A stretch of 64,000 bases of DNA from positions 62,001 to 126,000 of the forward strand of contig DASVCW010000038.1 in NCBI GenBank assembly GCA_036381435.1, given 5' to 3'. The notes beneath the pieces are model-generated. The model was not told where the DNA came from. It did not search any database and saw nothing but the letters and a program-made list of their open reading frames with translations. This stretch comes from Fodinibius sp036381435 (GTDB lineage: Bacteria; Bacteroidota; Rhodothermia; Balneolales; Balneolaceae). A program made the position numbers and the translations under genes. How positions within the stretch are numbered: the stretch's first letter is position 1; each line of letters begins with the position of its first letter. Below are positions 53,957-62,186 of this stretch, piece by piece.

Positions 53957-54793
53957 TTACCCCTTAAACGCTTCTTCCATTTCTTTATTTCGTTTGCGGA
54001 TCCCTACTTTGCTAATCCAAATGGAAAGCTGGTATAGTAACAATAACGGAATAGCAACCAGAGTTTGTGAGACAGGGTCGGGCGGGGTGAGGGCTGCGGC
54101 CAGAATGAAGCATAATACAATGGCGTGACGACGATATTCTTTAAGAAACTCAGGAGTGACCAGTCCAAACTTTGACAGGAAATAGGTTATTACGGGAAGT
54201 TGGAAAATAATACCACAGGATAATGTCCACGTACTTAAAGCGCTGAAATACTTATTAATATCAAAGTCGTTATGAATCATTTCAGAAATCTGAAATTGGG
54301 CAAAAAATTGCAAAGCAAAAGGCACGAGAATTAAATATCCGAAGGCTACACCTAACAGGAAGAAAAATGTGATAAAGAGAGTATGCCCATACGTTCTCCA
54401 TTTTTCAGTTTTTCCCAGTGCAGGTTCTATAAAACCCCACATCTGATAGAAAAAAATGGGTGAACCGATAATGCCACCAAAGATGATAAGTGTGCCCCAG
54501 TAGGTGAAAAATTGTCCCGGCAGCCTTCGGCTTTGCAGTTCTAAGCTGATGGCATCAATGGGTAGAAATTCATAAATGAAAAAACTAGCTTTGGCAGGCC
54601 CCAGAATCACGGTATCAATCAAAAAATCGCGAAAAAAGAAAGCAATAGCGATGCCTAGGGCAACTCCTCCCAAACCTTTTATAATCCGCCAGCGAAGTTC
54701 TTCTACATGATCCAGAAAAGCCATATCACCGGTCCGATCTTCTACCGGACCGGCCTCAGGTGGATCTTTTTGCATTATTTGTCGTTTTTCCAA
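53957..54793 (-). CDS. tatC: Sec-independent protein translocase TatC
   Basis: A 278-residue inner-membrane protein with six helices, the receptor part of the twin-arginine translocase. The family start is 'MAFLDHVEELRWRIIKGLGG', where the Glu of VEELR contacts the signal peptide. 'FYQMWGFIEPALGKTEKWRT' and the C-terminal 'EYRRHAIVLCFILAAALTPP' with 'DPVSQTLVAIPLLLLYQLSI' are family motifs. It is divergent from tatA with 138 bp between, which should hold both promoters. Confidence 0.97.
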   Translation of the reverse strand: MEKRQIMQKDPPEAGPVEDRTGDMAFLDHVEELRWRIIKGLGGVALGIAIAFFFRDFLIDTVILGPAKASFFIYEFLPIDAISLELQSRRLPGQFFTYWGTLIIFGGIIGSPIFFYQMWGFIEPALGKTEKWRTYGHTLFITFFFLLGVAFGYLILVPFALQFFAQFQISEMIHNDFDINKYFSALSTWTLSCGIIFQLPVITYFLSKFGLVTPEFLKEYRRHAIVLCFILAAALTPPDPVSQTLVAIPLLLLYQLSIWISKVGIRKRNKEMEEAFKG

Positions 54794-54931
54794 TGATTCC
54801 CTTTAGATCAAAAATAGCAATTTGTCTTTGAGCCTTTCAACAACATCACAATGAAATTAATTCAACCGTTAAAGATGTTGAGCAAGAAGGAATATAATAA
54901 CAGCTCAATCATAATTAAAAAAAGTACTTCT

Positions 54932-55126
54932 ATGAATTTTGGAGCAACAGAAATTATTCTCATTCTTGCCGTTATCATCCTGTTTTTTGGAGCAAAAAAA
55001 ATCCCTGAATTAGCCCGTGGATTAGGCCAGGGATTCAATGAATTTAAAAAAGTTTCGGATGACTCTGAAAAAAACAATGAAGACGAACCGGCCGAAGAAG
55101 GTCAAAAAAATAAATCTAAGTCGTAA
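54932..55126 (+). CDS. tatA: Sec-independent protein translocase TatA
   Basis: A 64-residue protein. The frame opens earlier (54851), but ATG 54932 gives the standard start 'MNFGATEIILILAVIILFFG', one transmembrane helix, then the amphipathic helix 'KKIPELARGLGQGFNEFKKV' and a charged tail. TatA rings form the pore for folded proteins. No tatB is present, normal for Bacteroidota. Its 3' end overlaps glyA, on the other strand, by 11 bp. Confidence 0.93.
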   Translation: MNFGATEIILILAVIILFFGAKKIPELARGLGQGFNEFKKVSDDSEKNNEDEPAEEGQKNKSKS

Positions 55127-56414
55127 CGAAATCATAGAGCGGAAAATGACTGCACATCTCTTCAACTTCGTTGCTTGCATTTTTTATGACTGTTTCATCA
55201 TCAGGATTTTGCAGTACGCGATCAATTAAGACGGCAATTTGCTTAAACTCTTCTTCTTTGAATCCCCGCGTAGTCATTGCGGGTGAACCGATGCGGATAC
55301 CGGAGGTTACAAAAGGGCTTTCGGTATCAAAAGGCACCATATTTTTATTAAGGGTGATGCTTGCCTGTTCTAAAGCCTGCTCAGCAACTTTACCAGTTAA
55401 ATTTTTATTTCTGAGATCAATCAAAATCAGGTGATTGTCACTGCCTCCGCTGACCAAATCATAGCCCATTTCCACAAAAGCCCCGGCCATAGCAGATGTA
55501 TTGTCTTTGACCTGCTGCTGATAGGATTTAAAATCATCCTGAAGTGCTTCTCCAAAAGCCACGGCTTTGGAAGCAATGACGTGCATCAGCGGACCGCCCT
55601 GTGTTCCCGGAAAAACGGCAGAATCTAATACTTCACTCCAGTTTTTTGTGCGTCCCGATTTTCGGGCAGTTACGCCTAAAGTATTCTCGCCATCGTTACC
55701 GATTAAAATCATTCCACCGCGGGGCCCGCGAAGGGTTTTATGGGTTGTGGTGGTAACGACATGGCAATGCGGCAGGGGATTATTCAGTAAACCGGCAGCA
55801 ATAAGCCCGGCGGTGTGAGCCATGTCCATCCAGAGGTAAGCTCCCACTTCATCCGCTATTTCACGAAATGCTTGATAGTCTAAATCACGTGGATAGGCGG
55901 AGGCTCCGATAGAAATGAGTTTGGGTTGCACTTCTTTGGCCTTTTTTCGGACTTCATCCAAATCAATCCGCCCCGTTTTTTTATCAACCCCGTAAAATTC
56001 TGAATTATATAAAAGACCTGAAAAGTTTACGGGTGAACCATGGGTGAGATGTCCGCCGTGAGAAAGATTCAGCCCGAGCAGTGTTTCACCCGGCTCCATG
56101 AAAGCCAGGTAGACGGCTGCGTTTGCCTGGGCACCTGAGTGAGGCTGTACATTCACCCACGACGCTCCGAACAGCTCTTTAGCACGTTCACGAGCCAGGT
56201 CTTCAACTTTATCAACTACTTCACACCCGCCATAATATCGCTTGCCCGGCAGCCCCTCGGCATATTTGTTAGTGAGGGTAGAGCCCATCGCTTCCATCAC
56301 GGCCCGGGATGCAAAATTTTCGGAGGCGATAAGTTCTAAATTGTTATTTTGACGCGTTTTTTCTTCTGCAAGCAGGTCGAAAATTATAGGGTCTTGCTGG
56401 GCTAATGATTTCAT
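55116..56414 (-). CDS. glyA: serine hydroxymethyltransferase
   Basis: A 432-residue PLP enzyme that interconverts serine and glycine with tetrahydrofolate. 'NNLELIASENFASRAVMEAM', 'GLPGKRYYGGCEVVDKVEDL', 'VNVQPHSGAQANAAVYLAFM' and 'DMAHTAGLIAAGLLNNPLPH' are family blocks; K226 in 'VTTTTHKTLRGPRGGMI' is the PLP lysine. Length is normal. Its stop overlaps that of tatA on the other strand. Folate made polyglutamate by FolC, also in this window, is its cofactor. Confidence 0.98.
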   Translation of the reverse strand: MKSLAQQDPIIFDLLAEEKTRQNNNLELIASENFASRAVMEAMGSTLTNKYAEGLPGKRYYGGCEVVDKVEDLARERAKELFGASWVNVQPHSGAQANAAVYLAFMEPGETLLGLNLSHGGHLTHGSPVNFSGLLYNSEFYGVDKKTGRIDLDEVRKKAKEVQPKLISIGASAYPRDLDYQAFREIADEVGAYLWMDMAHTAGLIAAGLLNNPLPHCHVVTTTTHKTLRGPRGGMILIGNDGENTLGVTARKSGRTKNWSEVLDSAVFPGTQGGPLMHVIASKAVAFGEALQDDFKSYQQQVKDNTSAMAGAFVEMGYDLVSGGSDNHLILIDLRNKNLTGKVAEQALEQASITLNKNMVPFDTESPFVTSGIRIGSPAMTTRGFKEEEFKQIAVLIDRVLQNPDDETVIKNASNEVEEMCSHFPLYDFVTT

Positions 56415-56460
56415 AGAAGATTACTCAAAATAAATTATAAAGATAAAATTAAATCTATCA

Positions 56461-56586
56461 ATTGCCCCGGCCTTCAGGCCGGGGATTAGAAGATAGCCAA
56501 AAATAAGGGCTTTAGCCCTTACAGATAGAGGGCTAAAGCCCTGTTCTTAGAAGAACTTTACACCCCCGACCTGAAGGTCGGGGCAA
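56461..56586. repeat. 126-bp MITE-like element with four hairpins
   Basis: The ends are TTGCCCCGGCCTTCAGGCCG at 56462 and, reading in from the other end, TTGCCCCGACCTTCAGGTCG at 56586. Each end is itself a palindrome. Inside are two further palindromes, GGGCTTTAGCCC and GGGCTAAAGCCC. It lies between glyA and rpiB. Confidence 0.6.
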
Positions 56587-56595
56587 ATTTTTGAA

Positions 56596-57039
56596 TTACT
56601 TATTCTCGGTTAAATCGTGAATTTTGTTTACACGCCGCTGGTGCCGGCCGCCTTCGAAAGCCGTCTCGAGCCAGGTTTCAAGAATTTTTTTAAGCTGGGC
56701 ATCGTCTAACTTTCGTCCGGGAAGGCAAATAACATTCGCGTTATTATGCTGGCGGGTGAGCCGGGCAGATTCATCATCATAAACAAGAGCGGCACGTATA
56801 TTTTTGAATTTATTTGCCGTCATACACATACCCTGACCGCTGCCGCAGATCAGAATACCTTTTTCATGCTCGCCGCTACTAATTCTTTTAGCAACCTGAA
56901 CGGCAAAATCAGGGTAATCTACCGATTCGTCATCATGCGTGCCGTAATCCACGGGCATGTGGCCCAGTTTTTCGAGCAGTTCTTTGACTTTTTCTTTGGC
57001 TTCAAAGCCCGCATGGTCGCTGGCTATTGGAATAATCAT
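56596..57039 (-). CDS. rpiB: ribose-5-phosphate isomerase B
   Basis: A 147-residue RpiB/LacAB-family isomerase of ribose-5-phosphate and ribulose-5-phosphate. It starts 'IIPIASDHAGFEAKEKVKEL'; 'ILICGSGQGMCMTANKFKNI' holds the catalytic Cys, and 'RQHNNANVICLPGR' the phosphate-binding end. Length is normal. It lies upstream of glyA on the same strand, but a 126-bp repeat element separates them. Confidence 0.96.
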   Translation of the reverse strand: MIIPIASDHAGFEAKEKVKELLEKLGHMPVDYGTHDDESVDYPDFAVQVAKRISSGEHEKGILICGSGQGMCMTANKFKNIRAALVYDDESARLTRQHNNANVICLPGRKLDDAQLKKILETWLETAFEGGRHQRRVNKIHDLTENK

Positions 57040-57091
57040 GACAATTTAAAAATTAAATGAATATGTGAATGAATGAAAACAAGGATTTTAT

Positions 57092-57264
57092 AGTCCCAAT
57101 GAATTACACTGAGTTTCGCAGAGAACTCACACACTCTCCTTTAAGACTCCGTGTCACTCAGTGGTTCTCGTGATTCAATCAAAAAGGAAAACCATTTTAG
57201 AGGTTGTAAAAAGTCCCCTTAGGGGATTTCCCCGTAGGGATGCCTATGGCAAGGGGTTAAAAAA
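57092..57264. repeat. two adjacent dispersed repeats (cgcagag/ctcagtgg and tccccttaggg)
   Basis: 57092-57176: ATGAATTACACTGAGTTTCG with an imperfect inverted partner TCAGTGGTTCTCGTGATTCA. 57210-57264: the second clear copy of the AAGTCCCCTT ... GGGATGCCTATGGCAAGGGG repeat of 14148. They fill much of the 417-bp gap between rpiB and the ferritin-like operon; no gene is supported in the rest. Confidence 0.5.
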
Positions 57265-57392
57265 GCTTTCTACTTAAGGCCCTAAAGGATTGCATTGCCG
57301 TTTTACGTCCAAGCTATCGGCAACCGGCATCCAATATCTGGAATCCAGTCTGAAATATCCTGAAAAAAATGGTGATGAGAAAGGCATAAATG

Positions 57393-57423
57393 AAAAAAGG
57401 AGTCCCATTTTGGAACTCCTTTA
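57393..57423 (-). terminator. rho-independent terminator of the ferritin-like operon
   Basis: On the minus strand AAAGGAGTTCC pairs with GGGACTCCTTT around an A-rich loop and ends in T6, 34 nt after the stop codon at 57457. Confidence 0.8.
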
Positions 57424-57456
57424 AATGTTAGGGTCAATGAAAAGTTTGATAAAGCC

Positions 57457-58263
57457 TTAATTTGCTATAAACAAACTAAGGATGGCTAACACTTCTTCCC
57501 TGGTAAGTGGTTCATCAAAGCTTTCTGTTACTGCTTCTTCACTTACATCGGTAATAGTGGTGACATCACAATGGCAATGTACGGTATTAGCTTCTCCCTC
57601 ATAAACGGGTTGTGTGGCTTCCGGCATGCCTTCTCCACGGTTATCGAAGGGAATCCATCCTTCCAAACCTCTTACTCTGCGAACCTGAGAAGCATGGCGG
57701 GCTTCAACGGAATGAATACGCAGGGCGGCTGTAAGTACTGCATCAGAATTGATCAAATTTCCTGCTTGTCCTTTATAAGCGCGAACACCTGTGTCTTCGA
57801 AAGCTTGTGATAATGCCAGGAATTGGGCAGGATCTTCGAAGGGGGTAAACATTCCGCCTGCGGTGTAATCGAAGGTTGGTTTTTCAACAGGCGTGCCCCC
57901 AAGCGAAGTAATAGTTTCCTGCAAAAAGGCAACATGAGATTGCTCATGCATATTAATCTGCTCAAAGAGAGATTGATAATTGCTCTGTACAACACCCGAA
58001 TCCAGTCCGGTTTGATAATACTCAGCCTCAAGATATTCGGCTGTGAGCGCGAAATTGAGTACATCTATAACATTTTGCGAAGATTGCGCTTTAGCAGGTT
58101 TGGTCATGGTAGCAAGAAAGCCTAACGGCAAGGCTGCGAGGGAAAGATTTTTCCCGAAGCTGCCTATTTTGCTTAAGGCTTGCTTTCGATCGAGGAATTG
58201 ATCTTTGCTCTCTTTATCCAGTCCTTCGGTGCTAATTTCGTCTAATAGGTCTAAAAAGTTCAT
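57457..58263 (-). CDS. ferritin-like domain protein, second gene of an exported pair
   Basis: A 268-residue protein of the PF13668-type ferritin-like (desiccation-related PCC13-62-like) family. The first 60 residues hold 'LDRKQALSKIGSFGKNLSLA' and a hydrophobic stretch ending in AKAQ, an atypical export signal with RK in place of the twin arginine. The four-helix part has 'FALTAEYLEAEYYQTGL', 'HEQSHVAFLQETI', 'FEDTGVRAYKGQAGN' and 'IHSVEARHASQVRR', which supply the Glu/His groups of a possible di-metal site. It starts 20 bp after the related gene upstream and ends at a terminator. Confidence 0.8.
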   Translation of the reverse strand: MNFLDLLDEISTEGLDKESKDQFLDRKQALSKIGSFGKNLSLAALPLGFLATMTKPAKAQSSQNVIDVLNFALTAEYLEAEYYQTGLDSGVVQSNYQSLFEQINMHEQSHVAFLQETITSLGGTPVEKPTFDYTAGGMFTPFEDPAQFLALSQAFEDTGVRAYKGQAGNLINSDAVLTAALRIHSVEARHASQVRRVRGLEGWIPFDNRGEGMPEATQPVYEGEANTVHCHCDVTTITDVSEEAVTESFDEPLTREEVLAILSLFIAN

Positions 58264-58283
58264 AATTTTTCACCTTGATGATT

Positions 58284-59024
58284 TTAAGATTCGGGGTAGG
58301 TTATTTGTGGCTGGGGCAGACCGCTGGCATCAATCTCAGTTACAACATACGGATCTACAATAGAAAGTACATTGCCGGGCGATCTAACCACATCCAGTCC
58401 GTTTTCATCGATGATATTATCATCTTCCATAGTACCTATTAAATCACGAATAGCCGCGGCATGACGCGCTTCAACCGATACAATTTTGCCGGCAACCAGT
58501 AACTTTTTGGGATCTTGGATTAAATGAGCCGCCCCGTTATAGGCCGAAACTCCTAAATCTTCAAATGTCCGGGCGGTTTGGAGTACCATTGCCCGGTCGC
58601 TAAAATCAATGGAACTAAAATCTACTTCTAAGGGCGGTATAGCACTGGAGCCCAGCTCGGCATTGTAAAAGTCGCGATGAGCGATCTCGTGGCTTCGGAG
58701 ATCTTCTAAAACGCTGCCTTCATCGGCTGACATGTTACTGTAAGCATTCTCCAAAACCTGAATATAAAAAGCGGCTTCAAGTTGTTCCAAAGCATAAGCA
58801 TAGTTTAAAATGCCGATATCTCCCGAACCTAAATCAACAGTATCCGCTTTCGAACTCGGACCGGTTCCGGGTTTACCTTCTGTTTGGGTCATTACGGGTG
58901 ATTCGTCACAACCGTAAAGCCCAACAGCTACTGCTGTTACAGCAGATGCTCCGGCATACTTGAAGAAGTTTTTGCGCGATATAGCATTCTTTTTCCTGGC
59001 AGGCATGTTGTTTTTGTCTGACAT
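58284..59024 (-). CDS. ferritin-like domain protein with Tat-type lipoprotein signal
   Basis: A 246-residue relative of the next gene. The long N-terminus reads AISRKNFFKYAGASAVTAV and ends LYGC (C39). SRKNFFK is one residue from the SRRxFLK Tat consensus, so this is probably a folded, lipid-anchored Tat substrate. The helical part has 'YALEQLEAAFYIQVLENA', 'RSHEIAHRDFYNAELG', 'FEDLGVSAYNGAAHL' and 'SVEARHAAAIRDLIG', in the same order as its partner. A strong Shine-Dalgarno (AGAGAGG) precedes the ATG. The pair may bind metal or protect against oxidative or drying stress; this is inference. Confidence 0.82.
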   Translation of the reverse strand: MSDKNNMPARKKNAISRKNFFKYAGASAVTAVAVGLYGCDESPVMTQTEGKPGTGPSSKADTVDLGSGDIGILNYAYALEQLEAAFYIQVLENAYSNMSADEGSVLEDLRSHEIAHRDFYNAELGSSAIPPLEVDFSSIDFSDRAMVLQTARTFEDLGVSAYNGAAHLIQDPKKLLVAGKIVSVEARHAAAIRDLIGTMEDDNIIDENGLDVVRSPGNVLSIVDPYVVTEIDASGLPQPQITYPES

Positions 59025-59212
59025 GTGTTACCTCTCTTTTTGGGTTGACTCTCTATTGATTAAAGTTTAATACTTATAATGAATATTTTAATCAGTCAAT
59101 ACTAATAGTCCGCTCATGATAAAATGATAATTTATTATGTAGCATAATTACGTTATTTCCTTAAACTGCTGTTCTTTAAATAGTTAAATGGGTATTTATG
59201 TTCCGCTTTTTC

Positions 59213-60256
59213 TTAGATTTTTTTAACCTCAGTGCTTTTTATATGGTCGAGATGAATATCATCCAGATTCCAGCCGTTACTTTTTAGAAAGCCGTAAAAC
59301 AAATACCTTCTTTGTTGAATGGTAGAAGTATCTTCTTCACTAAAACTTGGTTCATCGATAAGCGAAATATTTTGCGCTTTAAGTTTTTCGCGGTTTGGAG
59401 CTAATTTTTTGTCATGCTGAAATTCCGTTACAAAATTAGTTTCAATGGTAATTAAAAAATTTCTTATAGCATTGCGCAGGGGACGAATATCATCTTCTAC
59501 CGAGGGATCTTTATCAACCTGATATTTGATGATAGTTAAGGCTTCATCAAGATTAAATAAGTTAACAGGCAGGGAATCTTCAGTTGAAAGGCTGGCAAAG
59601 TAGTGTGAAAGGGGATAGGCATAATGGTTTTGATTAAGCCTGTTGATCTTTTTTTGAAGATGAGGAATCAACCTAACTAACCTTGAAAAACTGCCGCCGC
59701 TGTAGGTATTGATCACAATTTCTTCGGCAGATTTGCCCAGATTTGAAATGAAAAGGCTCAATGTTCTTTTATCTAGCACAGCCGAAGCAACATTTACGAG
59801 ATAGGATATGGTAGTGGTGATAAAAATAAAACCGCTGAAAGAAAATACTACCACCACCATTTGCCATGCACCATTTGTGGGCTTAAAGTCACCATTGCCC
59901 AAGGTTGTAAGGATGTAGCCGCTAAAATATAATCTGTTTACCCAATTGGCCGGTTCACTGGTAGAAGTATGAACGATAGATATTTCACTGCTTGAAAGTA
60001 TCAGGAAGAAACCAATCCATAACAGGCCGATCCAAAGGCAGGTGAGGATAAGAATATGTGCGACGCCTGAAAAACTAAGTATAATTCTGCGGCCGGTACG
60101 CCTGTTCGCAAAAAGAAAAACAGAAGAAATAATATTGGTGACAGTTTTCGTCAGAGGGCCTGCCCCTCTGAAAGACAAGGTAGTGTAGAAAAAGTCAAAA
60201 GCCGCGAAAACGGTAAGGAGTACGCCCAACGAAATAAAGAGATAAAATTCGATCAT
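59213..60256 (-). CDS. K+-channel-like (Ion_trans_2) membrane protein with GNGD filter
   Basis: About 347 residues from ATG 60256; a TTG at 60289 is an alternative start after an in-frame stop. N-terminal helices are followed by two helices around a pore loop: 'WVNRLYFSGYILTTLGNGDF' and 'QMVVVVFSFSGFIFITTTIS'. The filter is TLGNGD, with Asn at the position of the usual Tyr or Phe (TVGYGD). The C-terminal 180 residues are a helical cytoplasmic domain ('NVASAVLDKRTLSLFISNLG', 'EIVINTYSGGSFSRLVRLIP') of no recognised family, and no RCK/TrkA-N domain is seen. Ion selectivity is open. Confidence 0.8.
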   Translation of the reverse strand: MIEFYLFISLGVLLTVFAAFDFFYTTLSFRGAGPLTKTVTNIISSVFLFANRRTGRRIILSFSGVAHILILTCLWIGLLWIGFFLILSSSEISIVHTSTSEPANWVNRLYFSGYILTTLGNGDFKPTNGAWQMVVVVFSFSGFIFITTTISYLVNVASAVLDKRTLSLFISNLGKSAEEIVINTYSGGSFSRLVRLIPHLQKKINRLNQNHYAYPLSHYFASLSTEDSLPVNLFNLDEALTIIKYQVDKDPSVEDDIRPLRNAIRNFLITIETNFVTEFQHDKKLAPNREKLKAQNISLIDEPSFSEEDTSTIQQRRYLFYGFLKSNGWNLDDIHLDHIKSTEVKKI

Positions 60257-60579
60257 GACGGCATAGTGAATAGCTTTAAATACTCTCAAAGATCAAAAGG
60301 GAAAATGTTGCTATATCATTCCTGCTTGCTCCATCCGATAGCTGCTTTTGCCAATAGATGGATCGAGAAGGACAGGAATGATTTGTCGTCCGATGAGAAT
60401 GTCTCCGAAAAAAATGAGAAAATGAGAATGTTAAAGGCAATCTGATGATTGATCTCCGGGCCCACATCTTAAATCAAAAATCGTAATCCTTGTTCTAAAT
60501 CATGCTCCTTCGATTGCAGAATAAGGATCAACAATTGAAGATTTTTGATTTTCAAATATGCTGGTAGATGGAAATATTT

Positions 60580-61260
60580 CTACCGTCCGTTCACCAAAGC
60601 GTAAACTAAAATATTCGTACCCATTCGAAGTGCTTTTTGACGAAGAGCCGCGGGATCATTATGCACCTCAGGATTTGCCCAGCCATCAGCCAGGTTTGTT
60701 TCGTAAGTGTAGAAAAGGACCAGCCGTCCCTCACGAAATATACCAAATCCTTGTGGGGCTTTGCCGTCATGTTTATGAATTTTAGGCAGTCCCTTGGGGA
60801 AATCAAACACTTGATGATAAATCGGATGATTGAACGGAAGCTCTGTTAACTTTTCATCAGGATATATCTTCTTAATCATTTCACGAAAATGCTTGTCGAG
60901 CCCATAATCATCATCCACATATAAAAAACCGCCGTTGTCAAGATATTCCCGCAGATTTGATGCCTCTGCCTGGCTGATACTAATGTTTCCGTGTCCCGTC
61001 AGAAAAGCAAAAGGATAATTAAAAAGATCACGGCTACCCAGAGCCACATCACTATAATCGGCATTGATCGAGATAGGAATTTGCTGTGCAGCAAACTCTG
61101 CCAGATTTTTGAGTGATGATGGATTATTATACCAATCACCCCCACCGCGGTATTTTATACGCGCAAGCTGAACCTGCTCCGACTGCTGGGCAAACAGGGG
61201 AGATGCCAAAATGCTTATCAAACCCAAAATACAAATTACTAAAAGAGATTTTCTAAACAT
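60580..61260 (-). CDS. DUF4159 domain exported protein
   Basis: A 226-residue protein with a signal peptide ending SPLFAQQ (about 25). The mature part is the DUF4159 domain: 'LARIKYRGGGDWYNNPSSLK', 'NYPFAFLTGHGNISISQAEA', 'LREYLDNGGFLYVDDDYGLD' and 'GKAPQGFGIFREGRLVLFYT'. The fold resembles class I glutamine-amidotransferase-like domains without a visible catalytic Cys. It starts 31 bp after the DUF4249 pseudogene and may be the third gene of the receptor operon. Function unknown. Confidence 0.85.
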   Translation of the reverse strand: MFRKSLLVICILGLISILASPLFAQQSEQVQLARIKYRGGGDWYNNPSSLKNLAEFAAQQIPISINADYSDVALGSRDLFNYPFAFLTGHGNISISQAEASNLREYLDNGGFLYVDDDYGLDKHFREMIKKIYPDEKLTELPFNHPIYHQVFDFPKGLPKIHKHDGKAPQGFGIFREGRLVLFYTYETNLADGWANPEVHNDPAALRQKALRMGTNILVYALVNGR

Positions 61261-61291
61261 ATAATAAGTATAAGTTACAGGTGAATGAAGT

Positions 61292-62184
61292 TTAGTCCTT
61301 CAACCTTTTCTTTATAAAAACAGTATTTGTGTCACTGTTCATACTTCCAAAAATACCGATTCCGCCGTTTATATTGTAATTAGCATTTCGAATTTCACCC
61401 GTAATAAATTGCAGGCCGCTTGTTTGTACATTCTGTGAACGCAAAAAATCATAGATATTGTCATCTATAGCATTAATAATGATCTTATTTTCACCGTAAA
61501 AAGCCACAGAAAGCCAGGGTATGAGCAGCGTTAGGGTTTCATCATCATTCCGCATCAAACTTTTTTCATTAATAATGCCGGATGAATTAATGAAATAGCT
61601 TTTGGCAAGATTTCCTTGCTCTATGACCAGCTCAGCATAAAAAGGCGTTAAATTAGCCGAATCGGGCTCAACTGCATTTACGGTAAAGATATAAAACGCC
61701 TGCCGGCCGGGATAAAAACTTGGAGTCATTGTAACTTCAATCTGTTGCTCGCCTTGATAAACATAGTTGCCATCCACTTCATTTACGGTTTTAAAATCGC
61801 CCGGCACCCGTGTTTTGGCTTCAATAATATCTCCATTTTGCAGGGTGATGTAAAGCTGATACGAGCGGTTTGCACGCACTTTTACTGTAGTATCAACGGG
61901 GTGATAGGTTCCGCTTCCATAATATAGGTAGCGTTCAGCAATTGAACTGTCTGCTTTGAGCAGGCGGACTTCAACCCGGGCATTTTTAACGTACTGTTCA
62001 CTTAGTTTATACTCCCGGTTAATAGGTGAGGTGGTAGAAAGCCTGATAAAAGGCAGCGGACGATTTGCAATAAGATAAGTCTCAACTACATATAACTCGC
62101 GGTAACCATCCTGCTTATAGTTATAAATGTCGCATCCTGCTAAAAAAATAAGCTGATCAGTAATATTTTACAGCACTTCATCAT
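61292..62184 (-). pseudogene. DUF4249-like surface lipoprotein with one-base frameshift
   Basis: ATG 62184, 2 bp after the TonB receptor stop, starts MMKCCKILLISLFF and then meets TAG. If one base is added in the run of seven T (plus-strand A at 62142-62148), the frame becomes LFFLAGCDIYNYKQDGYREL, a perfect lipobox, and stays open to 61292 for about 297 residues with DUF4249-like features ('YVVETYLIANRPLPFIRLST', 'YQLYITLQNGDIIEAKTRVP'). The downstream frame alone has no good start. This is a recent inactivation, a slippage-controlled gene or a sequencing error. Confidence 0.75.
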
Positions 62185-62186
62185 TT

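Noticed and set aside
56461..56586. CRISPR-like array
   Set aside because: The four palindromes differ in sequence and spacing; there are no regular direct repeats or spacers and no cas genes.
60276..60467. 63-codon minus-strand ORF upstream of the channel gene
   Set aside because: His/Arg/Ser-rich nonsense-like composition, no ribosome-binding site, overlaps the alternative channel start.
61292..61879. Stand-alone 195-residue protein starting at GTG 61879
   Set aside because: The frame continues upstream without stops to a lipobox next to the T7 tract; it is the 3' part of a frameshifted DUF4249 gene.
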